NCBI RefSeq assembly: GCF_032854445.1
Contig: NC_088301.1
Coordinates: 21,323,808 to 21,387,807 of the forward strand
Reading direction: 5' to 3'
DNA: 64,000 bases
DNA from: Liolophura sinensis
Lineage: Eukaryota; Mollusca; Polyplacophora; Chitonida; Chitonidae
Position numbers and translations under genes: made by a program
Shown: positions 13,263 through 24,639 of the stretch, piece after piece
Layout: the number at the start of each line of letters is the position of its first letter
Numbering within the stretch: position 1 is the first letter of the stretch
Notes under the pieces: generated by a model
Database searches by the model: none
Seen by the model: the letters and a program-made list of their open reading frames with translations, nothing else
What the model was told of the DNA's origin: nothing

Positions 13263-13703
13263 AGTTGTCTCTGATAATTAAAAGATTGCCAAAATCCCAT
13301 GTTAACAGACATGCACTCCTTCTATCTCTTTAACCAATACAAATGTATAAATGTGTAAATACTTGCACGGATAGAAAGGATTTCAGAAATTGCACTTTTA
13401 GAAATTAAAACATGGCTTTCATGTGGGAATTGACTGACTGTAAATAGTGAAGAGATGTTTTATATTTTGTGTGTATATTTGAGAGGGTGATATAGCTTCT
13501 TGTAGCATAGGTGTGTACTAGGGCAAATGGAGGGCATATAAACTATCATAATTACCGTGAAAAAGGAAGGAGGATTGAGGAGGTTTTAACTCTTTTTTTT
13601 AATACATGATGAGGACAGGTAGTTGACTAACTCTTAAATAAAACGTATCTGTAGAGATAAGATTTGGGTAGACACAGATAATCCACCTGTACTATATATG
13701 CAC

Positions 13704-13922
13704 ACCTAATTCTTCTAAAATTTGGGACATATCAGTAGTGTTGACAGTAGAATGTTACATTCTTTACCAGCGTTTTGGAAAAGTAAAGAGATGAGTATGT
13801 TGTTCATTATATGGTATAACCATGTTAAAAAAAAAGAGAAACTCAATATTCCTGTTAGAATTACATATATATTGGCTGAAATGAGTAGACCAGGGGTCCC
13901 AATTTTTAGAAGAAATAGGGTA
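13704..13922. mobile_element. MITE-like element, family 1
   Basis: The left end ACCTAATTCTTCTAAAATTT is mirrored by the right end CAATTTTTAGAAGAAATAGG. The interior (TGAGTATGTTGTTCATTATA, AATATTCCTGTTAGA, ATTGGCTGAAATGAGTAGAC) matches the copy at 24393-24600 over its whole length. Both copies keep a similar short - strand reading frame by common descent; I do not consider it a gene. Confidence 0.82.
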
Positions 13923-14425
13923 GTTACCCATTCCAGGCTTAGGTACATGTACACCGAAGTTTCTACCTGCTATCAATTTCATTCTATTCCTAACTAAGCT
14001 GCCATTGAACAGCTGGGGATTATTGTACCTCCCTATAATGGACAGTTGGACAAAAGAAATTGTAAATGTTTACAGTGTCCAGTGGCTTTCTGTCTTTGAT
14101 ACATTGATCAGTATGTGAAGGCTTATATCAACAACAAAACAGCAGGAGCTTGTGCGATGTGAGGACAAAGCTCCTGCCATGTATGTACTCGCTCGCTCTC
14201 ACTTTGATAAAGAACCTGCAGGTATGCGTAAAAAGAGTGTTGTATATATGTATATAATCAGAAACATGAAAGTTCAGAATATTCATGAAATAGACACACG
14301 ATATGTATTGAAGGCAATCACCATAATGCTTAATTGAAGTTAAATGTTCTAATGATTTGTAGGTTACAGAACGCCACATGTAGTCTTTAGGTGACAGCAT
14401 TTTAGAATTGCTCAATTTTATCTGG

Positions 14426-14513
14426 CTGAATTCTCTCTTCCCCACCCCCTAACATTCTCTTTTCCCCACCCTCTAACATTCTCTTTTCCCCACCCCCTAA
14501 CATTCTCTTTGTG
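14426..14513. repeat. 29-bp triplicate, pyrimidine-rich
   Basis: Three copies of TTCTCTTTTCCCCACCCCCT + AACA in direct tandem, with one T/C variant in the middle copy. Confidence 0.92.
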
Positions 14514-15286
14514 AGCTTTTATTTTTATCATGTACACATATATTTTAATATTATCCAGTGTTTACATTTTTTTTCTTTTTAAGTTATTTATTTTCAACGA
14601 ATTCATGGATAAGTGATGATATTTTCAATGTGACTCAAAGTTAACGGACCAAATTTTTAACTTTCAGTTGTAAATATTTACATAGACATTGTGTACATGT
14701 ATATATATATATGAATATATTTTTTTTTCTATTTAAGAATATTTTTCCTGTGTATAAAAATGTTTAACCTTCAAAAAACCAGACTTGCTTTCTCCATGAT
14801 AGCAGCCATCTTGTTTACATTCAGACTTAAGTAATGACTTCTTCCTTAACAAGCGCATTTAAAGCAAGTTTTTTTCTTTGTATTGGAAGTTCTGTTTCAC
14901 CAGAAGATCTGGCGAGGTTTTCCATTTTTCTCCAACTGATCGTGATGAAGACAATTGCTCTTTTTAGACATTATATCATTTGCTAATACTTCAAGACAAC
15001 GGTACAATGCGTGATGAATTTATATGCATATTGTTCAAGCTGATATATATAATTCAAAAAAATAGAAAGTACCATAACCTATCTTTAAGATTTCTGACAG
15101 TATAAATTAGATAACCCTGAATGATTTGTCTTTTGTCAGATGTCTAGTTAACCCTTGTTTGTGAGTTAAATAATTTTAAAGGATTCAGTGCAGATAACCA
15201 TTCAGTATATTTAAAACTGTACCATGAAAAACAGTACATATGGTTGACTGGATGGTCATAAAGAAGTATCTGAAAATACAGAGAAA

Positions 15287-15311
15287 GACACACACACACA
15301 CACACACCCAT

Positions 15312-15368
<57 letters not shown>

Positions 15369-15378
15369 CCCACCCATC

Positions 15379-15409
<31 letters not shown>

Positions 15410-15437
15410 CCCCATCCACACACATAGACACTCCCAT

Positions 15438-15486
<49 letters not shown>

Positions 15487-15495
15487 CACCCCCAT

Positions 15496-15530
<35 letters not shown>

Positions 15531-15539
15531 CACCCCCAT

Positions 15540-15587
<48 letters not shown>

Positions 15588-15616
15588 CCCCATCCACACA
15601 CACACACACACACACA
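15287..15616. repeat. CA/TG microsatellite interrupted by GACACCCCCATCC
   Basis: About 330 bp of (CA)n broken regularly by GACACCCCCATCC or close variants. Reading frames of Cys-Val or Thr-His repeats on both strands are artefacts. Long alternating CA tracts can adopt Z-DNA and are highly mutable. Confidence 0.97.
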
Positions 15617-16261
15617 GAGTCATACAACTGTGATTACTGAAGTACCCGTATGTCCTTTGGCAGCCTCTGATAGCAAAAATGTTCATCAGAAATTCTTTAT
15701 CATTTCAGTTCCCGTTAACCAATAGTTTGGCTTTATAACGATCAAGCAGCTTTGTTTTCTTTCTGCATTGTATTCCGAAAGCCTAGCTTAATTCTACTCA
15801 AAACATTTAGTTCCTATTCGTCCTTGATGATGAAGGAATTTTACTAATGACTTAATCTGGTCACAATTTGGTACAGGTAGCAATTTCAAATGTGATATGT
15901 AAATAGTGTTGGAAAAGATCTACATGTAAATTGTCACTTTAACCAATACTTTTGAAGTGCAATAAATGTCATACTTTGTCCTCTTGCTCATAGTGTTACC
16001 ATTTTGTATGTGTAAGCAGGTATTTTATCTCCTAATTATTTCCACATCCATGTAGGCGACATGCATGTGTAAGGTTATCCTACCAGGTTGTGAGCTAGAC
16101 CTAACTCTGCAAGTGAATCTGTGTTTTTCAGGGACAGATATGTTTTGTGTTAGCGTATATTAACATATTTATACATGTGTCTCTATTTGGTTACAGTTAC
16201 ATTATATCCATGTGTTCGTGATAGAGAATGTTGGGTGGTTAACTGGCTATAAGGCAGAAAG

Positions 16262-16690
16262 AGATACTAGATATGGGTTACAAGCCAAGTAGATATTGGA
16301 TTCAGATGTGTGATACAGTTAACAAACCAGGTATAGTTGTATTTTGACAAGTGACACAGGTAATAAGCCAGGTATAGTTGCATTCTCATATGTGGCACAG
16401 GTAACAAACTAGGTATAGCTGCATACTGACATGCGACACTGGTAATGACCCAGGAATATGACACAGGTAACAAACCAGGTTTGGTTGCATTCTGATATGT
16501 GGCACAGGTAACAAACTAGGTATAGTTGCTTTCTGATATGTGGCACAGGTAACAAACCAGGTATAGCTGCATTCTGACATGTGACACTGGTAACAAGCCA
16601 GGTATACTTGAATTCTGACGTGTGACAAAGGTAACAAGCCAGGTATAGTTGTATTCTGACATGTGACACCGGTAACAAACCAGGTATATA
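16262..16690. repeat. about 42-bp minisatellite
   Basis: Units resemble GACACAGGTAACAAACCAGG + TATAGTTGCATTCTGACATGT, about ten copies with moderate divergence. Overlapping - strand ORFs of about 100-120 aa exist only because the units lack stop codons. Confidence 0.93.
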
Positions 16691-17414
16691 CATGTAGTTG
16701 TACTCTAACGAATGAAGAGTCATTGTTTGGGTGAGATGTTAACAATGTGACCAGGACAGATGATACATTCCGTCAGGCCTGGTAGAAAATCCACAGATAA
16801 GATCTGAGGTTGATGCAGAGATTATGTATGTTAACTTCTGGCACAGATTACAAAGAAGAAAGTTTAAATCAAAAATATGACAGTCTCGTGCGGTAGCTGT
16901 AGTTTCTTCAGACCATGGGGTATATGTATGTCTATAGAGGCCGTCACTTCACGTCATAAACAGTTCCTAGTAATGTACGTTTTACAGTTCATCTCTCCAA
17001 TCCTTCAAGTATGTACATGTAGTTAAATCCACCGACAGCCTTCTGTTAACACATTTTGTCGTAATATTTCATGAGTGTCAGGAAGAATTACACCATCCTG
17101 GTCACAATATACAGTGCATAGAGCACATAGAGCTGTCCTGTGTATTGTGCATTGTCAGTTAATATGACCAGTAAGGATATAGTTCTCTGGAAGGCTCCAG
17201 GTACACACACAAACATTAGTTAGGAGCTGCCAGAGCACTGCTAGCCGTGTCAATCGATGGCCATTAACACCTTGGTGTATCTAGTGCAGAAGATTCACAG
17301 TTTCCTCACCCCAGGGCAGGATTGGGTGGGGCAATAGGGGGGTGCCCACCTTGTCATCACACGAATTGTATCTACCAGTGTTACTTAGACTGTGATGTCC
17401 ACTTTGTTTGTTCC

Positions 17415-17420
17415 AATAAA
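17415..17420 (+). terminator. candidate polyadenylation signal (AATAAA) for otoferlin
   Basis: AATAAA sits in TTGTTCCAATAAAGAATGAT, followed by a TG-rich stretch (AGTGTTGAGTTTT). If used, the 3' UTR would be about 6.6 kb. Signals at 13637 and 15961 are equally legitimate by motif alone. Confidence 0.3.
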
Positions 17421-17470
17421 GAATGATGACAACATGAAAGACAGTGTTGAGTTTTAATCTTTTAACCATT

Positions 17471-17684
17471 TACTTTGTTTCCTCAAACCATAATGCTGGC
17501 CGTCGTCGTATAATTGAAATATTCTTACTGTGTAAAAAAGCAATCAAAATAAATAAATACTTTACATAAATACATTTACTTCTTTTCCTCCCACCATAAT
17601 GCATAAAACTATATATAATTTTGTCATATAATTGAAATGGTCTTAAATGTGGTGTAAAAAAGCAGTGAAATAAATAAATAAATC
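17471..17684 (+). mobile_element. two SINE family B 3' fragments in tandem
   Basis: Fragment one (17471-17560) has CCATAATGCTGGCCGTCGTC and a GTAAAAAAGCAATCAAAATA tail. Fragment two (17583-17684) has CCTCCCACCATAATGC and GTCATATAATTGAAATGGTC and ends in AAATAAATAAAT. Both are diverged 3' thirds. Confidence 0.78.
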
Positions 17685-18218
17685 AATCAGATATGCACTC
17701 CTGAGTTAACAAAGACTCAAAAATATCTGATAGGTGATATGCTGATTGCTGCATTGTTCCTGCCATGCTGTCATTTGTTCTTTAGCTTTTCGATGTACTA
17801 CAGATAGGTTGAAGACAGGGAAGTTAGATGTAAAATTGTACAAAAATGTGTCAATTGATCAAGGGATCTGGCGAAAACATCAAACATAATCTTGCAAAGT
17901 AGGAAAAACTGTCAAAATAAAAAAGATGACATAATATGAAGTGAGAATCAGGAGAATCATTCCAGATGCACTTTGCTTTATGTTTTGCTCATCAGAATGA
18001 TTGTCAGGTGGCTGGCAAGGTTCAATGCTGTCCTCTGCATGGTTTCTTCAACCCCCAAACCTGACAGCTGTCATAAAAATGAAATATTCCATAGTGGTCA
18101 TCTCCACCAAGCTACAGTGGAATCTTCTTTGGAATCCAAAATGCTACTGAACAATTTCACTGCAACTGATAAGAACATGCAGCTTTCACAACACATGGAA
18201 AATTTAATGATTAAATTG

Positions 18219-18410
18219 CCAAAGGTTGGTGGTTAAATATTCAAGGCACTTTCCTTTCCTCCACCCATGTGATAACAGCCACTGCACAAGTGAAAAATCT
18301 TTGTGTGTGGCATTTTAAAATCAAATAAATAAACGCGGGCCGCCGTTCTATAAGTGAAATTTTCTTGAGTAGGGTGTAAAACCCAAGTCAAATAAAGAAA
18401 TAAATCAATA
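18219..18410 (+). mobile_element. two SINE family B 3' fragments
   Basis: 18219-18332 is a strongly diverged copy (TTTCCTCCACCCATGTGATA, CACAAGTGAAAAATCTT, AAATCAAATAAATAAA). 18335-18410 is better preserved (GGGCCGCCGTTCTATAAGTG, TTCTTGAGTAGGGTGTAAAA). They lie just beyond the presumed eya 3' end. Confidence 0.75.
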
Positions 18411-18434
18411 CGTAGAAGTACAGAGTATAGTGTC

Positions 18435-18440
18435 TTTATT
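18435..18440 (-). terminator. candidate eya polyadenylation signal (AATAAA)
   Basis: TTTATT on the + strand gives AATAAA on the - strand in AGAATAAGCAATAAAGACAC, followed downstream by ACTATACTCTGTACTTC. It would give a 3' UTR of about 2.25 kb. Other TTTATT hexamers occur closer to the stop, for example near 20808 in the SINE, but that one is upstream of the stop and so irrelevant. Confidence 0.4.
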
Positions 18441-18839
18441 GCTTATTCTCTAGACACTGGGCTGGTCTTATGATACAGGGGATTGATTTCACACATACCC
18501 GAAATCAATACCTAGAGGCACTGACACAAGGCCAGCAATGTTTATACCACATCACAAATTTGGTTCATTTTGTCATCATAATATCAGAAATTATATTCCA
18601 AAGCAATGCGTCTTGTTTCTGTTTCTTCCTCTGTTAAATGGACAATGTTCAGAAAAACTCCACCATCTTACAACAGTTATTTATCTATTTACGTGTTTTG
18701 TTTTTTAAATCTCTCCTGACAACAACATCTAAAGCTCTGCACCCAAAAATATAGGTTTTTGCAAGTTAACTTGCTAAAATGCTGAGTTCGGTAAACTTTC
18801 CTCTGGTCAAAAACAACGAAAAAACCCCCCAAAAATGAA

Positions 18840-18985
18840 CATTACAAAGTGGTAAAACGTTATGTCACATGTAAGAACTTTACACAGTGGTAAAATGTAA
18901 TTTCTCATGTAAGAACTTTACGAAGTGGTAAAAGATCATGTCACATGTAAGATCTTTACAAAGTGATAAAACGTAATGTCACTTG
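18840..18985. repeat. about 38-bp repeat, four copies
   Basis: TTACAAAGTGGTAAAACGTT + ATGTCACATGTAAGAAC-like units occur four times with substitutions, inside the presumed eya 3' UTR. Confidence 0.88.
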
Positions 18986-20682
18986 TAAACACACCCACAC
19001 ACACATACTGGTGACTGTATCACACAACTGTTCAAAACTTAAAAAAAAAAAAAAAAATGTTTGCCGCCAGGTAATAATGAAAAGGTTTGAGCAATCAAAA
19101 GGAAAAATATCAAAGGGAACAGATATCGGTAGTTCCATAAAAGTGATGCTTCAGAAAACCAAAGTAAACACTATTTCATTACTAACAGTCACAGCAAAAC
19201 AAACGACTGGGTGCAGTGAAAATGTGGCAGTGCTGAAACTTGGCTACATTAAACGGAATACTGATCTGCAATTTTGAATGAAAGAAAACAGTTTGGTATT
19301 AAAAACTATGGTGTGAGTCGGGAAAAAAACGGAACATTCGGAAATCCTGAGAGGTATCACAGATTGTGATTCCAGGAGACAAAAACTACTGAGCTGGATA
19401 CAACAGACAAAAACGAGACACGCTGAGAACTGAGCCAGAACAGAGATCTGCTGCCCACAGTATACACCTCATCAAGTTGGCGTTGTCCTAAGAAACTAAG
19501 TAAAAATACCGGTAAAACCTGACAGTTTATAATTCATAATTACTAATACGTCACCTGGTCAACGGTATTACAAAAAAAAAAAATTTCATTAATGTCATAT
19601 CACCCATCAGGCATGCTTATCATCAGCTACTGGTGAACTATGGGTGAATACAGCTGGAGCAGGCTTTTGTGTCACCAATGACCTCTCCAGACAAGAGAAC
19701 TCCGGTCTGTAAAACAAGCATGGGCATACACCCCATACATACTGATATACATGTATTTATATATTTATATATATATATGTATATATATGTATATGCATAT
19801 GACCATACTCCAGTCATTTACGGTATCTGGACTCTTGCTTGCAGCGTCAGTTTTTAACTGTCCAATCAAGCCTTGTTCTTTCATTTTCGTTCCGCAAATT
19901 TTGTTTGTCCTCCTCCGTGGCATGTCAGAAGCGGTTGGCGTAATACTGCGAGAGACGTACGACGACTATTATGAAGTTGAGTTCACAGAGCACAGTCAAG
20001 TCCCACCAATTATTAGCCTTTTGTTTTGTAAGTCTGGCCAATACTCAACCTTGGATGCTGCATCACCAGCACCAAGACTGGGGGAGGGGATGTCATCATC
20101 GTCGTCATTCAGCACGAGTAGGAATGATTTTGGGTGATAGGCGGTACGGTGGAGTAACATACTGATAATACAGAACGAAGGATATATCTATATTATGTAT
20201 ACAATAGAGGTTATAACAGCATCCCAGGCCACATCTCAGAACACATCCCCCAGGCCCAGCCTGAGAAGGTCACAGATCCAGAGGGTCACACCACCTTGGC
20301 ACGTCAAATGGAAACAAACCAGTGGATCCCCTCAGGACCGTTCATCGTCCCCGGGCTGGTCAGTACACACACGAGCTGACACTATGAAAGGCTATGTACA
20401 CGTGGCCCTTGAGGTCCACTGGGTGAGTATAGAAGATTCCAGAATGATAATGGTAATTTTTGTGAGTTAAATAGGGGAGGTGCGAGCGAGGCTCCCTGCC
20501 TCACACCTGCAGTCAGTTTTCTGCTGTGGAAAACAAAAGGAACCACACAAGCTCTATCCTCCCCATCTCAGGTCTGGACAGCTGATCGGCTATCACACAG
20601 CGGAATCAGGTGTAACCCCTTGTCAATGTCTCTAGCCACTACGATGAGGCTGCATGTGGAGTCGCCCCCTAGGCTGGCTTCA

Positions 20683-20763
20683 CTACAGGTAGTTCAGGTC
20701 CAGGGCATGGTGCAGCGCTGCCAAATCGGAATGATTGGACACCCTCCAAAAAGGCCAGTTCAT
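20683..20763 (-). CDS. eya: eya exon 17 (last coding exon)
   Basis: The acceptor is tttttccttcag|atgaac and the stop TAG is at 20683-20685. It reads [20 protein letters not shown] and ends LDLNYL, the conserved EYA C-terminus (PFWRI-HSDL-ALHxALELxYL). Relative to the common HNMPFWRI the exon begins MNWPFWRV, two substitutions without a length change. It starts in phase 0 after ...AAAKQ. Confidence 0.96.
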   Translation of the reverse strand: MNWPFWRVSNHSDLAALHHALDLNYL

Positions 20764-20803
20764 CTGAAGGAAAAAAAAAAAAAAGTAAACTGTAGCAAAA
20801 TAT

Positions 20804-20880
20804 ATTTCTTTATTTATTTGATTGGTGTTTAACACCTTACTCAAGAATATATCACTTATATAATAGCCTGCCTCCTGGAT
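20804..20880 (-). mobile_element. SINE family B 3' fragment
   Basis: TTTATTTATTTGATTGGTGT then AACACCTTACTCAAGAATAT and CACTTATATAATAGCC on the + strand: the 3' end of a family B element in - orientation, truncated. Confidence 0.85.
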
Positions 20881-21029
20881 CGACATTAATTCTAGTACCT
20901 GCTGGCTTTTTTTACAATGTTCCTGTATGATCAATCGTGCATTTAACATCATATAATTCAGCTAGCCACTCTACACAAGTTACTGCACATATCGGTCATT
21001 TTGCCTGATTCTGTGTTTTATGGAACTTA

Positions 21030-21180
21030 CAAATATGTTTTGAAGTTTGTTTGGAAGGTAGGATGATATCCTATTGGGGAAATGTAAGTTTCAATGCAAA
21101 AATTAATACTTTATGACCCTTATTTGTCTCTAACCATGCCCTTTTTGTAGGAATTTTCTTGTCGATTACATTAATTCAAA
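21030..21180. repeat. dispersed repeat R4, copy 1
   Basis: TTTGAAGTTTGTTTGGAAGG + TAGGATGATATCCTA, then CTCTAACCATGCCCTTTTTG and GGAATTTTCTTGTCGATTAC. Related blocks occur at 38745-38895 and 38955-39100. No terminal repeats are clear; the nature of the element is unknown. Confidence 0.65.
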
Positions 21181-21207
21181 TTCCCATCAAACATTTGCAA
21201 TGCTGAC

Positions 21208-21308
21208 CTGTTTTGCCGCAGCCTCCTCGTCTCTGCCATCACCTACGACAACATAGGTGCATTTCCTGCCAAACCGTGACACAATTCGCTCAAAACAACT
21301 TTCCTTCC
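21208..21308 (-). CDS. eya: eya exon 16 (HAD motif IV)
   Basis: The acceptor is tttcgttacag|ggaagg and the donor aaacag|gtcagc. After completing Gly it reads [20 protein letters not shown], then [13 protein letters not shown]. The GDG-x-DEE block supplies the C-terminal acidic Mg2+-binding residues of the HAD fold; KESCFERI is the invariant EYA stretch following ATKIG. The length of 33 codons equals the vertebrate counterpart. Confidence 0.97.
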
Positions 21309-22126
21309 CTGTAACGAAATGCAGTCCAATTAGAAACAGACCTCAAATGGATTTCACAACTCTTATCTTGCCAATTTTTTTTATTGAAATACCAAGATAC
21401 TGTCCTAACAATGCTGCATCACTGCATCAATTTGCTGTTGAGTGTTCATTTTCTACTGTTCATAAAATAACACTAAGAAACTGTGAACACCAGTACAAGA
21501 CATGTATATCTGAACTGAATGTCCATTCCTGATTAGTTATAGAAATGAAACAGTGATTTAATGAAAAGATAAAAACTATTCACATGACACAGTCAAATAA
21601 CTACCATGGAAGATGGAAGAAACTTTCAAATGATATAGTGAAAGAACTGACATCCAAATCCAAATCATACAGTGAAATATACTTCATTTATTTATTTGAT
21701 TGGTGTTTTACGCTGTACTCAAGAATATTTCACTTATACGTAGCCGCCAGCATTAGGGTGGGAGGAACCCAGGCAGAGGCCGGGGGAAACCTGCAACCAT
21801 CCGCAGGTTGCTGCCAGACCTCACATACGGCCAGAGAGGAAGCCAGCATGTAGTGAAATATAAATTGACAAGACATGACAACAAATGCTCAAATGATACA
21901 GAAAAATAAGTGACAACTGTTCTGTGATTCAATTACAAATAAACAAGACAGAGAACAGTTTAAGTGATCAATACATTGAAATATTTAACTAACACCAACA
22001 AGAAAAGTTCCAATGAAAGAGAAATAAATAACAAAACATATAAAAATAAATAGATGCTGAAATGAAAAAGAGACCACATTAACCTGCAACACAGATGAAA
22101 TTGTAAAATTGGCGGCAGATAGTTAC
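21309..22126 (-). other. eya intron
   Basis: Contains one SINE (21682-21851) with target-site duplication. The rest is AT-rich without coding signal. Confidence 0.85.
21682..21851 (-). mobile_element. SINE family B, 5'-truncated, with 11-bp target-site duplication
   Basis: + strand text: TTTATTTGATTGGTGTTTTA, ACTCAAGAATATTTCACTTA, CAACCATCCGCAGGTTGCTG, GAGAGGAAGCCAGCATG. AGTGAAATATA occurs directly before (21671-21681) and after (21852-21862). The tRNA-like head is missing. Confidence 0.87.
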
Positions 22127-22248
22127 CTATTTTTGTTGCACTGTAGATATTCTCTATGGAGAAGACTCCGCCCAGCCCATAGAGCAGGACCTTGGCCAGG
22201 GCAGGGACCAGCTGTGTGGTGGTGACTAGTACATTCACACAGTTAGAC
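22127..22248 (-). CDS. eya: eya exon 15 (HAD motif II and III region)
   Basis: The acceptor is ctgttttgcag|gtctaac and the donor aaatag|gtaact. It reads [20 protein letters not shown], then [26 protein letters not shown] holds the Thr of HAD motif II, and ATKIG holds the Lys of motif III (family knowledge). FSIENIYS has Ser where EYA proteins known to me have Pro (FPIENIYS). Confidence 0.97.
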
Positions 22249-22399
22249 CTGCAAAACAGACACAGCAAGAGCATGAAAACTTGCATCTGATGCTGCTATT
22301 TTATAATACTTTATCCGTGCTGTGCATGAACGTATGTTTGTTTGAACTGGCCGCAGATGTAACCCAGGTTTACAAACCTGTGAATGTATGTTTGATTCA

Positions 22400-23365
22400 A
22401 ATGCTAATGTATATTTGATTCACATGTGAATGTATGTTTGATTCACATGTGAATGTATGTTTGATTCAAATGTCCACAAATGTAACTCAGGCAGACAAAC
22501 TCCTGAATATAAATATGATTTAATTGTCCACAACACCGACCATGAAGGTATCCCATACAGACACACTCATGAATGTATGCATGATTAAACTGTCCACAAC
22601 ACTGACCACGAAGGTATCCCAGACACACTCATGAATGTATGCATGATTGAACTGTCCACAACACTGACCATGAAGGTATCCCAGACGGACACACTCATGA
22701 ATGTATGCATGATTGAACTGTCCACAACACTGACCATGAAGGTATCCCAGACACACTCATGAATGTATGCATGATTGAACTGTCCACAACACTGACCATG
22801 AAGGTATCCCATACGGACACACTCATGAATGTATGCATGATTTAACTGTCCACAACACTGACCACGAAGGTATCCCAGACACACTCATGAATGTATGCAT
22901 GATTAAACTGTCCACAACACTGACCACGAAGGTATCCCAGACACACTCATGAATGTAAGCATGATTAAACTGTCCACAACACTGACCATGAAGGTATCCC
23001 AGACACACTCATGAATGTATGCATAATTTAACTGTCCACAACACTCACCACGAAGGTATCCCAGACACACTCATGAATGTATGCATGATTGAACTGTCCA
23101 CAACACTGAGCACGAAGGTATCCCAGACGGACACACCCATGAATGTATGCATGATTTAACTGTCCACAACGCTGAGCACGAAGGTATCCCAGACACACTC
23201 ATGAATGTATGCATAATTTAACTGTCCACAACACTGACCACGAAGGTATCTCATACGGACACACTCATGAATGTATGCATGATTAAACTGTCCACAACAC
23301 TGACCACAAAGGTATCCCAGACACACTCATGAATGTATGCATAATTTAACTGCCCACCACACTGA
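22400..23365. repeat. 62/66-bp minisatellite
   Basis: About 14 units containing ACACTCATGAATGTATGCAT, GATTGAACTGTCCACAACAC and TGACCATGAAGGTATCCCAG. Unit length alternates between 62 and 66 because some units carry a 4-bp GGAC insertion (start points 22563, 22625, 22691, 22753). The left end (22380-22470) is an older, shorter derivative. Confidence 0.95.
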
Positions 23366-24392
23366 CCACAAACATAATTAAATTGATCGATTACATATCC
23401 GGATTGGGAATTTCTGCTAACTTGCTACAAAGGTAACCAAGCAGAACTTACATATACATCCAACAGTGCTGTTTAAATGGGGGCCAAAAATGTATCCACT
23501 CAGAATTTAGGACTTGATAACCAAATGTTGAAAAGGCTTAGGCATAAACTAAACCACTTCTTTGTAGACTACTAAAAGGAATATGTACATAAAGTAAAAC
23601 TAAGTGATTAGCACAGTCTATATGAAAATGAAGATGCATGTGAACACTGTTTGCTACATGTCTCTTACATGCACTCCCCTGACGTATACTGTCATCTAGG
23701 TTTGTCCTATGAGAACATTTTCAACCAGTCAGTCTTATTTTTGCTAAGATTCGTACAAAAAAAGACCTGGTCGGATCTCTTAACTACGCTAGCCAACCAA
23801 TATTTGTAGCTTCAGCTCTCCTCTTAACCAGTGCTTACTGGAGCCAGACCTGCCCCATTATCTTACTACAGCTATCAATTAGATTGGTCTCCAACCTGGT
23901 TACCATGGTAACCAGACAAACAGAGTGACAGCGTTCAGGCTGGATGGGCAGAAGCCAATTGTCCTTTGTTGTCGTATGGCAGTAAGCTTCGGGCCAATCA
24001 GTCCTGTGTATACCTCCGGTACTGGTCGCATAACGCTTCGCCTTTTTAATGACCCTAATGTCACAAATTACTTCACAAAAGCTACAGAAACATATTTTCC
24101 TTATAACTCTTACGTGGACGATTTGACTGCTATAAGGCAGAGGTAAAGGATTGTATTTCAGGGTAATTCCATTCATTCACTTCAAAGTGTCAACTTCTAT
24201 CCTTCCTGCCTAAAGAAATGAGTACTCAGAAAGCACAATTGTCTGACATAATCACTTCCTTTTTGATTTATTTTACAATTAGGGCCAACTAATTTTCCAC
24301 CCAGTAGGAACAAATGACAGCCCTGGAGTGGCAGGATATAACAGTGTGTGTATAATGTACTGCCATTCTCCACTTAATGTCTTCCTCACCGC

Positions 24393-24600
24393 TACCCTAA
24401 TTCTTCTCAAATTTGGGACAGATATTAGTAGTGTTGGAAGCAGAATATTACATTTCTTTACCAGTAAAGATATGAGTATGTTGTTCATAAGATGATCCGA
24501 CCATGTGAGGGAAAAGAAACTGAATATTCCTGTTAGATTTACAAACATATTGGCTAAAATGAGCAGACCAGGTGTGCCAAATTTTAGGAGAAATAGGGTA
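24393..24600. mobile_element. MITE-like element, family 1, second copy
   Basis: The ends TACCCTAATTCTTCTCAAAT and ATTTTAGGAGAAATAGGGTA are imperfect inverted repeats of about 25 bp. The interior matches 13704-13922. The outermost TA may be a TA target-site duplication as in mariner-type elements, but this is inference. Confidence 0.83.
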
Positions 24601-24639
24601 TATTATTACATCTTAACATGAAGAAGGTTGCCAGAATCA

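Larger units (their letters stand above)
10825..18414 (+). other. otoferlin 3' UTR and/or intergenic DNA
   Basis: No coding signal. The otoferlin 3' UTR begins at 10825; its end is not certain. Possible AATAAA signals lie at 13637, 15961 and 17415, and an ATTAAA at 11501. The region holds a 28-bp minisatellite (12060-13262), a MITE-like element (13704-13922), a 29-bp triplicate (14426-14513), a CA array (15287-15616), a 42-bp array (16262-16690) and SINE tails (17471-17684, 18219-18410). Confidence 0.7.
18415..20682 (-). other. probable eya 3' UTR
   Basis: Directly follows the eya stop codon on the - strand. It has no SINE body and no large minisatellite, and 19880-20680 is richer in G+C than the surrounding introns. 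An AATAAA at 18435-18440 lies near its far end. ORFs of up to 128 aa on either strand here have no recognisable content. It also contains a four-copy 38-bp repeat (about 18840-18985). Confidence 0.5.
20764..21207 (-). other. eya intron with SINE tail and dispersed repeat
   Basis: Contains a family B SINE 3' fragment (20804-20880, - orientation) and part of a dispersed repeat (21030-21180) that recurs twice at 38745-39100. The polypyrimidine tract of the exon 17 acceptor is an almost pure run of T on the - strand. Confidence 0.85.

Noticed and set aside
13715-13954. 79-aa - strand ORF similar to one at 24279-24548
   Set aside because: The resemblance is explained by both lying in the same MITE-like family; no start, domain or extension supports a protein-coding gene.
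15144-15686. 180-aa Cys/Val-repeat ORF and parallel frames
   Set aside because: Translation of a CA/TG microsatellite; all frames are open because the repeat lacks stops.
22443-23008. Overlapping - strand ORFs with repeats such as HGQCCGQFNHAYIHEC
   Set aside because: Products of the 62/66-bp minisatellite in an eya intron; the frame is broken by the 4-bp unit variation and there are no gene signals.
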